This document shows positions 7,501-16,099 of a stretch of DNA of 64,000 nucleotides, one piece after another. Position 1 is the stretch's first letter; each line of letters opens with the position of its first letter. A model generated the notes under the pieces. That model made no database searches. It had not been told where the DNA came from and saw only the letters and a program-made list of their open reading frames with translations. A program made the position numbers and the translations under genes. This stretch comes from Archangium lipolyticum. GTDB lineage: Bacteria; Myxococcota; Myxococcia; Myxococcales; Myxococcaceae. The stretch covers positions 62,001 through 126,000 of the forward strand of contig NZ_JANKBZ010000027.1 in NCBI RefSeq assembly GCF_024623785.1, written 5' to 3'.

Positions 7501-8345
7501 GAATCCATGAGGCCCTCGCACGGGCGTCACAATTCACTGCACCTCGCTGGAGAACAGCCAGGGATGAAGGCAGAGAAGAAGAAATGCGGCTCTGGCATTA
7601 CGTGGACGAGCACATCTCCTTCATCAACGGAACGGGCCAGGCCTACCAATTCGAGGACTACCTCGAGGGGATGGCTCACTCGCCCAGTCCCTACGTGAGT
7701 GCCGCTCTCGGTGCGCGCGGGAACGCGATCTCGGCCAAGGCAATGGAGCTTCTCCTCGAGGTCCTGGACGAGACGGCTGGACCTGAACAGAAGCAACTCG
7801 CGCTCATTCTCATCGGCCTTCTCGATTTCATGGCTGACACGGAACAGGCCGATGACTTCGAGGACTACTTCACAAACAGACTCGAATACGCCCCACTCGC
7901 CATTGCTTCCTTTACGTCGCGTGACGAGGCGCGGGCATGGCTGGATGGCCTCGAGGATCCCCCCAGCCCGGCCCGAATACTGATTGGCGACGAATACCAC
8001 CAGGTCTGGTGTTCTCGCGAAGACGGCACTCGTGACATCTCCCGTGACTACATCCTGGAGCCATACCTGGAAGCGCTCACCGCAAGAGGGTTGCCTCCAA
8101 CGATGCCATCGTTCGATACCCGCCCTCAGGCAGAGGAGTGGTTGACGAACCACCCGGCCACTCCCTTTGCCTTCGTCTCGATTGCTGGGGAGCACTACCT
8201 CGCCGTACGTCACAAGAGACTGAATCGGCACACCTTCCATCATGTGGCTTCCACGTTGAAGGAATGGGAGGAAGAGAAGAAGAGGTCCGCCGAACGCCAG
8301 AGAGAACTCGATGCGGAGTACGGGGGCTCAGGGACAGGCGAGTAA
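7497..8345 (+). CDS. Partner of SitA-like lipoprotein (immunity-like or effector protein)
   Basis: 282 residues from GTG 7497, translationally coupled to the lipoprotein gene before it. It is soluble, acidic, and has no signal or membrane segment. The N-terminal half is helical (RLWHYVDEHISFINGTGQAYQFEDYLEG). The second half contains a repeated unit: FTSRDEARAWLDGLEDPPSPARILIGDEYHQVWCSRED and FDTRPQAEEWLTNHPATPFAFVSIAGEHYLAVRHKRLNRH, two copies of a small alpha-beta fold built on 'eA..WL......pp......i.geyh.v'. I recall similar proteins next to myxobacterial lipoproteins of this class, but their activity is not established to my knowledge. Given that the lipoprotein lacks a toxin domain, this gene could be either the antidote or the effector. 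Confidence 0.55.
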   Translation: MRIHEALARASQFTAPRWRTARDEGREEEMRLWHYVDEHISFINGTGQAYQFEDYLEGMAHSPSPYVSAALGARGNAISAKAMELLLEVLDETAGPEQKQLALILIGLLDFMADTEQADDFEDYFTNRLEYAPLAIASFTSRDEARAWLDGLEDPPSPARILIGDEYHQVWCSREDGTRDISRDYILEPYLEALTARGLPPTMPSFDTRPQAEEWLTNHPATPFAFVSIAGEHYLAVRHKRLNRHTFHHVASTLKEWEEEKKRSAERQRELDAEYGGSGTGE

Positions 8346-8407
8346 CCCCGCCTGCTCAGAGCGTTGAGTCATTGGGGCATCTGGTTTGATGTCCATGGAC
8401 ACGCTTC

Positions 8408-9721
8408 CTATTGCTGGCCGGGTGATGAAGTTGCGGACGCCGTGACGGGAACGCCCACATAGCGGGCCCGTGGTCGCAGCAGGTGGCCCTGTTCGCGTTG
8501 TTCCAGTACATGCGCGACCCATCCCGCGGTGCGCCCCATCGCGAACAGCGCCGTCGCCGCTCCCGCTGGTAACTCCAGCGCAGAGGTCAGCGCCACCAGC
8601 CCGAAGTCCACCGCGGGTGCCGGGTGTCCCGCCTCCCGCATCGTCTCCTCCACCGCGCGCAGCACCCGCACGCCCACCGGCTCCGGGCGGAACGCATACG
8701 CCGCCTCGAGCAATGGCGGCGTGCGCGGATCTCCCTCCGGGTACAGCTGGTGTCCGAAGCCCGGTACCGTTTCGCCCCGCCGCAGCCGCTCGAGCACCGC
8801 CGTACGAGCTCGCTCCGGCCTGCCCACCTCCTGCAGCAGGGCCTCGATGCGGTCACACGAGCCCCCGTGCTTTGGCCCCGAGAGCGCCGCCAGTGCCGCG
8901 CTCATGCACGCGTACAGGTCCGCTCCCGAGGACGCCGTCACCCGCGCCGCGAAGGTGGACACGTTCAGCTCGTGGTCCGCGCACAGCACCAGCGCCCGGT
9001 CCAGCACCTCCGGCGCCCGCTTCGCCGTCGCCCCCCACGCCACCGCCAGCGAGGCCGCCACCGTCTCCTCCTTCAGCGCCCGGGTCACCCGCGAGGGCGC
9101 GTGCGCCGCGCACACCCACGCCGCGAGGTGCCGCAGCAGGCGCCGCCCTCGCAGCTTCTCCTGCTCCACAGGGGCCGCGAAGCGCACCTCGTCCCAGGCT
9201 CCCAGCAGTGGCACCACCGCCGACAGCACCGTCAGCGGCGGCGAGCGCTTCGGCAGCAACTCCGCCACCGCCGAGGGCTGCACGGGCAGCTCCGGCGAGG
9301 GCCACCGCGCCGGCTGCGCGGGCAGCTCGCCCGTCCAGAGCAGCTCCGCCACGTCCTCGAAGCTCCGTCCCTCCACCGCGAGCCGCACCGCCGGTTGACC
9401 CCGGTAGGCCAGCCCCTCCGCCCCTATCCGCGACACCGCCGAGTCGATGACGGGCTCGCCCCAACGCAGCGCTCCCGCCGCCACCGCCGTGTGTCCCGCC
9501 CGCGCGTCATGGCGTGCCTTCAATCGCTCGAGGTCCGCTCGGACATACCGGTTCTCCTTCGTCCCCGGCTCCGGCACGCAGCGCACCAGGCCCCGACTCA
9601 CGTACGTGTAGAGCGTCGCCCGCTTCACGCCCAGCAGCGCCGCCGCCTCCGCCGCCGGCACCAGCTCCTCATGCCGACTGTCGAATCGAGATTGAGCCTT
9701 CGGCTCCCGCGCTTTAACCAT
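8408..9721 (-). CDS. Citrate synthase family protein with N-terminal helix-turn-helix
   Basis: 437 residues from ATG 9721. Residues about 20-60 form an excisionase/MerR-like DNA-binding helix-turn-helix (LVPAAEAAALLGVKRATLYTYVSRGLVRCVPEPG, then ENRYVRADLERLKAR). The rest is a citrate synthase-type fold. The catalytic set appears complete: the histidine in CADHELNVSTFAARV, the histidine in GPKHGGSCDRI, and the aspartate in APAVDFGLVAL, plus PGFGHQLYPEGDPR, which contains a substrate-binding arginine. It may be a citrate or methylcitrate synthase, or a metabolite-sensing regulator that uses the synthase fold as ligand domain; the sequence cannot decide. The gene is divergent from the one at 9970, with a 248-base spacer that holds a REP copy. 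Confidence 0.85.
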   Translation of the reverse strand: MVKAREPKAQSRFDSRHEELVPAAEAAALLGVKRATLYTYVSRGLVRCVPEPGTKENRYVRADLERLKARHDARAGHTAVAAGALRWGEPVIDSAVSRIGAEGLAYRGQPAVRLAVEGRSFEDVAELLWTGELPAQPARWPSPELPVQPSAVAELLPKRSPPLTVLSAVVPLLGAWDEVRFAAPVEQEKLRGRRLLRHLAAWVCAAHAPSRVTRALKEETVAASLAVAWGATAKRAPEVLDRALVLCADHELNVSTFAARVTASSGADLYACMSAALAALSGPKHGGSCDRIEALLQEVGRPERARTAVLERLRRGETVPGFGHQLYPEGDPRTPPLLEAAYAFRPEPVGVRVLRAVEETMREAGHPAPAVDFGLVALTSALELPAGAATALFAMGRTAGWVAHVLEQREQGHLLRPRARYVGVPVTASATSSPGQQ

Positions 9722-9850
9722 TCGCCGTGTCTCCCCGGGCCCATTGTCGACTCGACTCGATGGTTCGTCGAGATGAGGCCGTGAGGAGCGGGTCACCCTG
9801 CAGGTCCCTCATTGCCACCCGGCCTTCTTGAGCCCCGGGTGCCTCGCGAA

Positions 9851-9885
9851 GACCCTCACCCCAGCCCTCTCCCAGAGGGAGAGGG
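9851..9885 (-). repeat. REP-like palindromic element, copy 3
   Basis: On the minus strand this is the exact consensus: CCCTCTCCC, TCT, GGGAGAGGG, CT, GGGGTGAGGGTC. Unlike the other copies it lies between two divergent genes (9721 and 9970), upstream of both, so it cannot be a simple 3'-end stabiliser here. Confidence 0.87.
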
Positions 9886-9969
9886 AGCATCGGCCCACCC
9901 TCCACGTCGTCAACTCGCAGGAACTCCCCACAGGTGGGCTACTGGGATGGCGAGGTAGAGTGAGGCCCC

Positions 9970-10473
9970 ATGGCCTCCCTCCTCGATTCGCTCGAACGCT
10001 CGCGCCTCCTCAAGGACCGGGAGGCGGCTCGCGAGGTGCTCAACCCCGAGGAGCCTCCCCATGTGTCCCTCCTGCGTCTGTGTGACGCGGGTCTCCTCGC
10101 CGGCGGCCTCACCGTCTCCTTCGGGGTCCGGCCCGATGAGCTCGTCGGACCCCTGACGCTGGCCATGGGCGGTGCCGCCCGGCGCTTCAAGGTCGTCGAC
10201 GTGCGCGAGCGCCCCGTCCTGGAGCTCCACATCCTCGCCGGTGACGTGTCCGAACGCTGGGAGGTGGAGGACCTCTGGGCCCTCGTGCACAACCTCAACA
10301 GCCTCTACCGCGAGGCCCCCGATGTGCGCGCCGTCGCCGTGCTCGGGGAGTGGAACGACGCGCTTCAGCTCCTGTGCGTGGACAAGCGCTCCCTGCCCCG
10401 GCTCCTGCGCGAGCGCTTCTTCGCGCCTCGCAACCGGGATGCGCTGGAGCGCAGGGGGGATGACAGTCGTTGA
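9970..10473 (+). CDS. Uncharacterised cytoplasmic protein
   Basis: 167 residues with normal high-GC codon use. The sequence has no signal peptide or membrane helix and reads as one compact alpha/beta domain: LLRLCDAGLLAGGLTVSFGVRPDELVGPLTLAMGGAARRFKVVDVRERPVLELHILAGDVSERWEVEDLWALVHNLNSLYREAPDVRAVAVLGEWNDALQLLCV. I do not recognise the family. A REP copy starts five bases after its stop, and it faces the Rieske gene convergently. Confidence 0.7.
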   Translation: MASLLDSLERSRLLKDREAAREVLNPEEPPHVSLLRLCDAGLLAGGLTVSFGVRPDELVGPLTLAMGGAARRFKVVDVRERPVLELHILAGDVSERWEVEDLWALVHNLNSLYREAPDVRAVAVLGEWNDALQLLCVDKRSLPRLLRERFFAPRNRDALERRGDDSR

Positions 10474-10478
10474 GCGAA

Positions 10479-10514
10479 GACCCTCACCCCCCGCCCTCTC
10501 CCAGGGGGAGAGGG
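10479..10514 (-). repeat. REP-like palindromic element, copy 4
   Basis: Minus-strand orientation with a changed loop (CCCTCTCCC, CCT, GGGAGAGGG) and a one-base-longer spacer before GGGGTGAGGGTC. It fills the gap between the convergent genes ending at 10473 and 10522, where it could act as a bidirectional 3'-end hairpin. Confidence 0.83.
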
Positions 10515-10521
10515 TGCATGC

Positions 10522-11526
10522 TCAACTCGCGAGCGGGGCTTCGGTGACGGAGCTCTCTCTCGAGCCCCACTTCTTGCGCTCCAGGTACCAGCGCCGGAAG
10601 GCCAGCGTGGCCCGGTCCGTCGCCACGCTGCGCTCCTCGGAGACCGGCGGCGCCTCGACGGGATCGCTCGACTCCACCACCGCCTGGTCCTCGCGCAGGA
10701 TGCGCTTGTTGTAGCGGTCGAGCACGGCCGCCAGCGGCTGGAGCTTCAGGAAGTCGCGCGTGCTCACCAGCATCATCCGCGTGTGCGTCGCATCCACCGG
10801 CACGCAGTACATGTGCAGCCGCATGATGCGCTTGGGGATGGGGACGTGCATCGCCATTCCATTGGGCCGCAGCCACTCCAGGCCCGCTGCGCTGGTCACC
10901 CCGTCCAGGCTCCACGAGGTGCGGAAGCCCGTGGGCGTGGGGTGCACCTCCATCTCCATCTTCGAGTCCGGCTTCATCCTCCGCCACAGCGGCCCGCCGA
11001 TGGTGCGCCGGTGCACGAAGGGCAGGTGCGGCGAGTCCAGCATGTTCTCCATCGCCCGCGTCCAGTGTGCGTTCCACGTCTCCGCGTAGTGCCACACGTG
11101 GATGCCCTCCTGTTCCATCACCGGGGGCACCGCCGGCTCGTCCGGGGCCTCGGCTCCCGGGCGCGTGTAGAGCCAGATGAGGCCTCCGCGCTCGCGCACC
11201 GGGAAGACCGTGGCGGCGAAGCGCTGGCGCTTCTCCTCGGGCATGGGGTTGAGCGGAATGTGCGTGCACGCTCCGCCCGCACCGAAGCGCCACCCGTGGA
11301 AGGGGCACTCCAGGCACCCGTCCTTCCCCACCTTCCCCAGCGACAACTTCACTCCCCGGTGCGGGCAGCGGTCATGCAGCGCCTGCACCCGGCCCTGGTT
11401 GTCCCGGAACAGCACGACGCGCTCCGACGCCACCGTCAGCCCGTAGGGCTCCCTGCCCACCTCGCGAGACATGGCCACCGGCGTCCATACGTCCGCGAAG
11501 CCCTCGTCGGCGAAACCGTCCAGCAT
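10522..11526 (-). CDS. Rieske non-heme iron oxygenase, alpha-subunit type
   Basis: 334 residues. The Rieske [2Fe-2S] site is complete: Cys54 and His56 in RCPHRG, Cys74 and His77 in CPFHGW. The mononuclear-iron site is also present: NMLDSPHLPFVH with Asp164, His167 and His172. This fits a ring-hydroxylating or demethylating oxygenase of the vanillate O-demethylase/chlorophyllide a oxygenase-like group, which takes electrons from a separate reductase; no reductase is encoded nearby. The start is supported by GGGAGGAG seven bases upstream. The upstream AT-rich spacer is shared with a divergent TetR gene that is a likely regulator. The substrate is not predictable. Confidence 0.9.
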   Translation of the reverse strand: MLDGFADEGFADVWTPVAMSREVGREPYGLTVASERVVLFRDNQGRVQALHDRCPHRGVKLSLGKVGKDGCLECPFHGWRFGAGGACTHIPLNPMPEEKRQRFAATVFPVRERGGLIWLYTRPGAEAPDEPAVPPVMEQEGIHVWHYAETWNAHWTRAMENMLDSPHLPFVHRRTIGGPLWRRMKPDSKMEMEVHPTPTGFRTSWSLDGVTSAAGLEWLRPNGMAMHVPIPKRIMRLHMYCVPVDATHTRMMLVSTRDFLKLQPLAAVLDRYNKRILREDQAVVESSDPVEAPPVSEERSVATDRATLAFRRWYLERKKWGSRESSVTEAPLAS

Positions 11527-11664
11527 GCGCTCCTCCCGCCTGTACCTCTCTCGGGATAGAATATTCAGGTTGGTTTATTTAATTTCAAGTCGAAGTGTGA
11601 AGGGAGCAGGGGCACGGCCCTCGCATGGGTGGATTTCCTACTCCATGCGGGCTATTCAAGGCGC
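11527..11664. promoter_or_regulatory. Divergent promoter region between Rieske and TetR genes
   Basis: A short AT-rich island (about 11555-11590) stands out in very GC-rich surroundings. On the minus strand TTGAAA is followed 16-19 bases later by GAATAT/TATTCT, a plausible -35/-10 pair for the Rieske gene. The palindrome GAATATTC lies inside. TetR proteins usually bind palindromes in exactly this kind of shared spacer, so autoregulation and repression of the oxygenase are inferred. Confidence 0.45.
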
Positions 11665-12285
11665 ATGGCCCGGGTGAAGGGGAGCCGCAACGCGGACTAC
11701 GAGAAGGAGCGGGAGCGCCTGCTGGAGGCGGTCCGCGTGCGCCTGCTCGCTCCCGACGGTGCCCAGGCGAGCTTCCGGGAGCTCGCGGAGGTGGCCGGGG
11801 TGAGCGTGGCCACGCTGCGTCACTACTTCGGCTCGCGCGAGGCGCTGCTGTCGGAGGTCATGGCGGACATGCACCGGCGCGGCCTGCCGTACCTGCTCGC
11901 CGCGGCCACCGAGCCCCATGGCCCGGTGCGCGAGTCGCTCCAGTGGTTCCTCCAATCGCTCCTCACGGGCTGGCGCCTGGGCGTGGGCGCGGTGCACGCC
12001 TTCGGCCTCACCGCGAGCGTGGGACACGAGACGCTGGGGCCGGTGTACGTGCAGGAGCTGCTGGAGCCCACGCTCCAGTCAGCGGAGGCGCGGCTGTCCC
12101 GCCACATCGCGGACGGAGAGCTGCGGCGCTGCGATGTGCGCCACGCGGCGCTGGAGCTGGTGTGCCCGGTGGTGCTCGGCCTGCTGCACCAGGTGCAGCT
12201 CTCGGGCGCGCGCTGCCGGCCGCTGGACGTGGAGCGCTTCCTGGAGGACCACCTGGAGACGTTCCTCCGGGCCTACGCTCCCTAG
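11665..12285 (+). CDS. TetR-family transcriptional regulator
   Basis: 206 residues from ATG 11665. The N-terminal DNA-binding domain is canonical: ERLLEAVRVRLLAPDGAQASFRELAEVAGVSVATLRHYFGSREALLSEVMADM, with the 'vs..tlr.yF.sreaLl' helix-turn-helix signature. The remaining helices form the ligand and dimer domain. It is divergent from the Rieske oxygenase, which suggests control of that gene in response to its substrate. The stop codon overlaps that of the convergent gene at 12282 within the sequence CTAG. Confidence 0.9.
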   Translation: MARVKGSRNADYEKERERLLEAVRVRLLAPDGAQASFRELAEVAGVSVATLRHYFGSREALLSEVMADMHRRGLPYLLAAATEPHGPVRESLQWFLQSLLTGWRLGVGAVHAFGLTASVGHETLGPVYVQELLEPTLQSAEARLSRHIADGELRRCDVRHAALELVCPVVLGLLHQVQLSGARCRPLDVERFLEDHLETFLRAYAP

Positions 12286-12833
12286 TCGACGCCCAGGATG
12301 AGGCCGAGCGTGGCCAGCGTCATCGCGGGGCCCTGTTGCGCGAGCGCGGGAGGAATCGCGAGGAGCACGGGCCGCTCCGGCCTGCCTCCACACGAGCGCG
12401 AGCCCATGTAGCCTCCCTCCCGGGTGGCCTTCAGGTCGTAGCTGCACGGGCCCACCGTGGCGGTGAAGCGCTCCGGCGTGATGTTCATCCGCGCGATGCC
12501 GCCATGGAAGCTGCCCGTCGCCTCTATCTCGTTGCCCTTGTGCTCGAAGCTCAGCCGGGTCAGCTCGCTGCCCACGGTGCCGCCCAGCTCCTGGCCGTTG
12601 AGGCCGAGGAACACCGTCCGGCCGAAGGCCCTCCCGCGCAGCGTCTTCCCATCGCGGGCCAGCTGCAGGTCGGGGCCGGTGACACGGTCCCCGGTGACCC
12701 GTGCGCTGATGGCCGCGTTGGGCGTGCGTAGATAGAGGTACTGGGTGCCGCCCTGCGCGGCCGCCGTCCCCAGAGCGAGCAGGGCGGCCATCCCGAGAAG
12801 TGGACCGATTCGCTTCGCGTATGAGTGCTTCAT
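12282..12833 (-). CDS. Secreted protein of unknown function
   Basis: 183 residues from ATG 12833. The signal peptide MKHSYAKRIGPLLGMAALLALGTAAAQG probably cleaves after the AAA/AQ region. The mature part is beta-rich: QYLYLRTPNAAISARVTGDRVTGPDLQLARDGKTLRGRAFGRTVFLGLNGQELGGTVGSELTRLSFEHKGNEIEATGSFHGGIARMNITPERFTATVGPCSYDL, with only two well-spaced cysteines (GPCSYDL, SRSCGG) that might form one disulphide. I do not recognise the family. It is convergent with the TetR gene. Confidence 0.7.
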   Translation of the reverse strand: MKHSYAKRIGPLLGMAALLALGTAAAQGGTQYLYLRTPNAAISARVTGDRVTGPDLQLARDGKTLRGRAFGRTVFLGLNGQELGGTVGSELTRLSFEHKGNEIEATGSFHGGIARMNITPERFTATVGPCSYDLKATREGGYMGSRSCGGRPERPVLLAIPPALAQQGPAMTLATLGLILGVD

Positions 12834-13053
12834 GCCCGGAGGATAAGGACGGAGGGGCCCCCATGTGGCGGGCCCCTGCCCGTCCGCTCGTGGGGGAGCC
12901 TCCGGGGAGGGGAGGCGTGGCGGGATGGCGCGGCGGGCGGCTGCCCGGTTGCCGGGTGTGAGCGCGGGGCGCGGGTGCTCGCGAGGTTCACTATCCGTCG
13001 CGGGGAGACGCAATGCGTTGCCCAGCGTTCTTTCCCGGCGTTACGCTGGTTTC

Positions 13054-13518
13054 GTGCCTCCCGAGCCTCCTTCCCGAAAGACGCAGGGTGATGGACGCCC
13101 CCAGGGTCGTGGGGCCTCCGGAATCATCCGGATCCTCTTCGTGGCCGACGACGCCGGCCTGCGCGAGACCGCCCGCCGGGAGCTCACCCCGGGCTTCGAG
13201 CTGCTCCCCGCGAACACCTTCGCCCTGGCCCTGCCCCTGCTCGACCTCGAGCCGGCTCCCACCGCCATCATCGTCGACCTGGGGCTCGCCGACGCGAAGG
13301 GGGCGGCGGACTTCCTCTCCACCCTCGTGGAGCGGGACTACCCCGGCCCTCGCATCCTCTTGTCCAGGAAGTTCCGGCCCGCGGAGGCCTCCACCCTCAG
13401 CCAGTCCAGCATCATCCACTTCGCCCTCGCCACCCCCTGGGCCGCGGGCGAGCTGCGCGTCTTCGTGGAGGCCGCGCTCGGGTTCCGCCCCTTCCCGAGT
13501 TCCTTGCAGGCCATATGA
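13054..13518 (+). CDS. Response-regulator receiver-like protein
   Basis: 154 residues if read from GTG 13054; no strong ribosome-binding site decides between this and other in-frame starts, since the frame is open from 12865. The core IRILFVADDAGLRETARRELTPGFELLPANTFALALPLLDLEPAPTAIIVDLGLADAKGAADFLSTL has the order of a CheY-like receiver: a DD pair after strand 1 (ADD) and a putative phospho-acceptor Asp in IIVDLGLAD. The usual lysine near the end is not clear (ILLSRKFRP is off register). It is therefore a divergent and possibly non-phosphorylated single-domain receiver. Confidence 0.6.
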   Translation: MPPEPPSRKTQGDGRPQGRGASGIIRILFVADDAGLRETARRELTPGFELLPANTFALALPLLDLEPAPTAIIVDLGLADAKGAADFLSTLVERDYPGPRILLSRKFRPAEASTLSQSSIIHFALATPWAAGELRVFVEAALGFRPFPSSLQAI

Positions 13519-13633
13519 TTCTCGAGCGCGGGCGGGCGGCCGCGCCGCGCCACGTCCTCCTGCGGACGCGCCGGCTTCGCATTATCCTGGCGCTGGTTCC
13601 GAAGGAATTCGGCCAGAAGAAGAGTGGTGGCCC

Positions 13634-14188
13634 GTGTTGTCCTGGTGGAAGGTCGTGAAGAGCAAGTACCGGCGTGCCCGTGTGCGCATCCTGCGCGGCG
13701 CGGGCGGTCCGGAGGAGATCGCCGCCGGCATGGCGCTGGGGCTGTTCATCGCCCTGCTGCCCATCATGGGCCTGCAACTGCCCCTGGCCCTCTTCGTCGC
13801 CGAGGTGTTTCGCCGGGTGACGCACTTCCAGCTCTCGCGCGTTGCCGCCGCCGCGGGCGTGTGGCTCAACAATCCCGTCACCGCCGCCCCCGTGTATGGG
13901 CTCTGCTATCTCGTCGGCCGGCCCATCGCGCACCGCCTCCTTCCGGCATCGCAGCAGCAGGCCGGCGTCGAGGCCGCGGCCTTCGACCTGAGCGCGTTCT
14001 CCTTCTCCGGTCCCGGTGCGCTCGAGGTGATGCTCGGCCTCGTCATCGGGGGCGTGCTGTTGGGCGTGCCCACCGCGTGGGTGGGCTATCGCATCACCTA
14101 CGGCATGGTGGTCCGCCAGCACCAGCGTCGCGAGGAGCGCCGGGCTCGCCGCCAGGCCCGGTTCCTGCGTCCGGTCCCCGAGGTGTAG
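13634..14188 (+). CDS. DUF2062 membrane protein
   Basis: 184 residues read from GTG 13634 (TTG 13637 is equally possible). The pattern GGPEEIAAGMALGLFIALLPIMGLQLPLALFVAEVFR followed by HFQLSRVAAAAGVWLNNPVTAAPVYGLCYLVG is the signature of DUF2062 proteins, which have a conserved P-x-x-G-x-Q and a W-x-x-N-P-x-T motif between membrane helices. A third helix (GALEVMLGLVIGGVLLGVPTAWVGYRITYGMVV) precedes a basic tail (RQHQRREERRARRQARF). In some bacteria the domain is attached to glycosyltransferases or transport-like proteins; its function is unknown. Confidence 0.85.
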   Translation: MLSWWKVVKSKYRRARVRILRGAGGPEEIAAGMALGLFIALLPIMGLQLPLALFVAEVFRRVTHFQLSRVAAAAGVWLNNPVTAAPVYGLCYLVGRPIAHRLLPASQQQAGVEAAAFDLSAFSFSGPGALEVMLGLVIGGVLLGVPTAWVGYRITYGMVVRQHQRREERRARRQARFLRPVPEV

Positions 14189-14272
14189 GGGGCACGCGCC
14201 CGCCCAGGGCGCCTCGAAGGTCACGCGAGCATTTTTTCCCGGGCAACGCTCCGTGCGAAAACCCGGGCACCC

Positions 14273-16099
14273 ATGAACCGAGCCTCGCTCCTGTTCGTCC
14301 TGCTCTCCGTCTCGTCGTGTGCCACTCCCACCGCGAGCACCGTGGCCCGTGCCCCCGGGGCCTCCGCTCCCGCGTCCACCGAGGACGCGCGCTTCGCCGC
14401 CCTCCTCGAGGAGGATTGGCAGTGGCGCCTGCGCGAGTTCCCCCTGTTCGCCACCGCCATCGGGGACTCGCGCTACGACGACCGGTTGTCCGACCTCTCC
14501 TTCGAAGCCATCGACCGGCGCAAGCAGCACCTGCGCGACGTGCGGCGCCAGCTCGAGGGCATCGACCCCGCCCGCCTCTCCGAGTCCGCCCGGCTCGACT
14601 ACCAGCTCTTCCTGTGCGAGCTCGACGAGTCCATCGAGGGCCTGCGCTTCCCCGACGAGTACATCCAGCTCTCCCAGCTCGACGGGCCCCACACGCTCCT
14701 GCCCGAGCTCTCCGTCTCCATGCCCCGGGGCACGGTGAAGAACCACGAGGACTTCATCCAGCGCATGAAGCTCCTGCCCGTGTACATGGCGCAGTCCATC
14801 GCGCTGATGCGCAAGGGCGCGGAGACCGGTGTCACTCCGCCCCGTGTCACCCTGCGCGACGTGGCCGGCCTCATCCGGAACCAGCTCGTCGACGACCCCA
14901 CGAAGAGCCCCATCTACACCAACGTCTTCTCCTCCTTCCCCGCCTCCATCCCTCCCGAGGCCCAGGCCCGGCTGCGCGAGCAGGCCGTCATCGCCCTGCG
15001 CGAGTCCGTGTTCCCCGCCTACCGCGAGCTGCTCCGCTTCTTCGTCGACGAGTACCTGCCGCGCACCCGTGAGTCCATCGCCCTCTCCGCCCTGCCCGAT
15101 GGCGCGGCCTGGTACGCGTGGAACGTGCGGCGGATGACCACCACGGAGTTGTCGCCCGAGCAGATTCATCAACTGGGGCTCTCGGAGGTGGCGCGCATCC
15201 GCGCGGAGATGGAGCGGGTGAAGGCCCAGGCGGGCTTCAAGGGAGACCTCCCCGCGTTCTTCACCTTCCTGCGCACGGATCCGCGCTTCTTCTTCGACAG
15301 CAAGGACGCGCTGCTCGTCGCCTACCGCGACATCGCCAAGCGCGTGGACCCCGAGCTGCCGCGCCTCTTCGGCCGCCTGCCCCGGCTGCCGTACGGTGTC
15401 TTCCCCGTCCCCGAGTACTCCGAGAGGACGCAGACGACGGCGTACTACATGCGCGGCTCAATCGAGGCCGGGCGCGCCGGACGGTTCTACGCCAACACGT
15501 ATGACCTGAAGTCCCGCCCCAGGTGGGAGATGGAGGCCCTCACGCTCCACGAGGCCGTGCCCGGTCATCACCTCCAGCTCGCCCTCGCGCAGGAGCTGAC
15601 GGACGTGCCGAAGTTCCGCCGCTTCGGGGGCTATACCGCCTTCATCGAGGGCTGGGGCTTGTATGCCGAGTCGCTCGGGCCGGAGATCGGGATGTATCGC
15701 GACCCGTACGCGAAGTTCGGCCAGCTCACCTACGAGATGTGGCGCGCCATCCGGCTCGTGGTCGACACCGGCATGCACGCCAAGGGGTGGTCGCGCGAGC
15801 AGGCCATCCAGTTCTTCAAGGACAACGCCAGCAAGGCGGAGCACGACATCGTCGTGGAGGTGGACCGCTACATCGTCTGGCCCGGACAGGCCCTCGCGTA
15901 CAAGCTGGGCGAGCTGAAGCTGAAGGAGCTGCGCGCTCATGCCACGAAGGAACTGGGTCCTCGCTTCGACGTGCGTGCCTTTCATGACGAGGTGCTGGGT
16001 CAGGGGGCGCTGCCGCTCTCCATCCTGGAGGCCCGTGTGAAGGCGTGGGTGGCACGGCAGACGCAGGTCTCCTCCGGAGATGCCGCGGTCACCCGGTAG
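14273..16099 (+). CDS. DUF885 lipoprotein, putative zinc metallopeptidase
   Basis: 608 residues. The signal MNRASLLFVLLSVSSC places a lipidated cysteine at residue 16. The body is a full-length DUF885 domain, distantly related to M32 carboxypeptidases. The conserved pair is the active-site motif LTLHEAVPGHHLQLALAQ and, about 30 residues later, FIEGWGLYAESLG, which supplies the third metal ligand. Other typical segments are FFFDSKDALLVAYRDIAKR and AYYMRGSIEAGRAGRFYANTYD. It is probably periplasmic or anchored in the outer membrane and degrades peptides. A REP copy begins at the last base of its stop codon. Confidence 0.9.
   Translation: MNRASLLFVLLSVSSCATPTASTVARAPGASAPASTEDARFAALLEEDWQWRLREFPLFATAIGDSRYDDRLSDLSFEAIDRRKQHLRDVRRQLEGIDPARLSESARLDYQLFLCELDESIEGLRFPDEYIQLSQLDGPHTLLPELSVSMPRGTVKNHEDFIQRMKLLPVYMAQSIALMRKGAETGVTPPRVTLRDVAGLIRNQLVDDPTKSPIYTNVFSSFPASIPPEAQARLREQAVIALRESVFPAYRELLRFFVDEYLPRTRESIALSALPDGAAWYAWNVRRMTTTELSPEQIHQLGLSEVARIRAEMERVKAQAGFKGDLPAFFTFLRTDPRFFFDSKDALLVAYRDIAKRVDPELPRLFGRLPRLPYGVFPVPEYSERTQTTAYYMRGSIEAGRAGRFYANTYDLKSRPRWEMEALTLHEAVPGHHLQLALAQELTDVPKFRRFGGYTAFIEGWGLYAESLGPEIGMYRDPYAKFGQLTYEMWRAIRLVVDTGMHAKGWSREQAIQFFKDNASKAEHDIVVEVDRYIVWPGQALAYKLGELKLKELRAHATKELGPRFDVRAFHDEVLGQGALPLSILEARVKAWVARQTQVSSGDAAVTR

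Noticed and set aside
13013-13633. In-frame 5' extension of the DUF2062 gene from 13013
   Set aside because: The extension is Pro/Ser/Arg-rich and overlaps the receiver-like gene in another frame; the DUF2062 domain itself starts near 13634.
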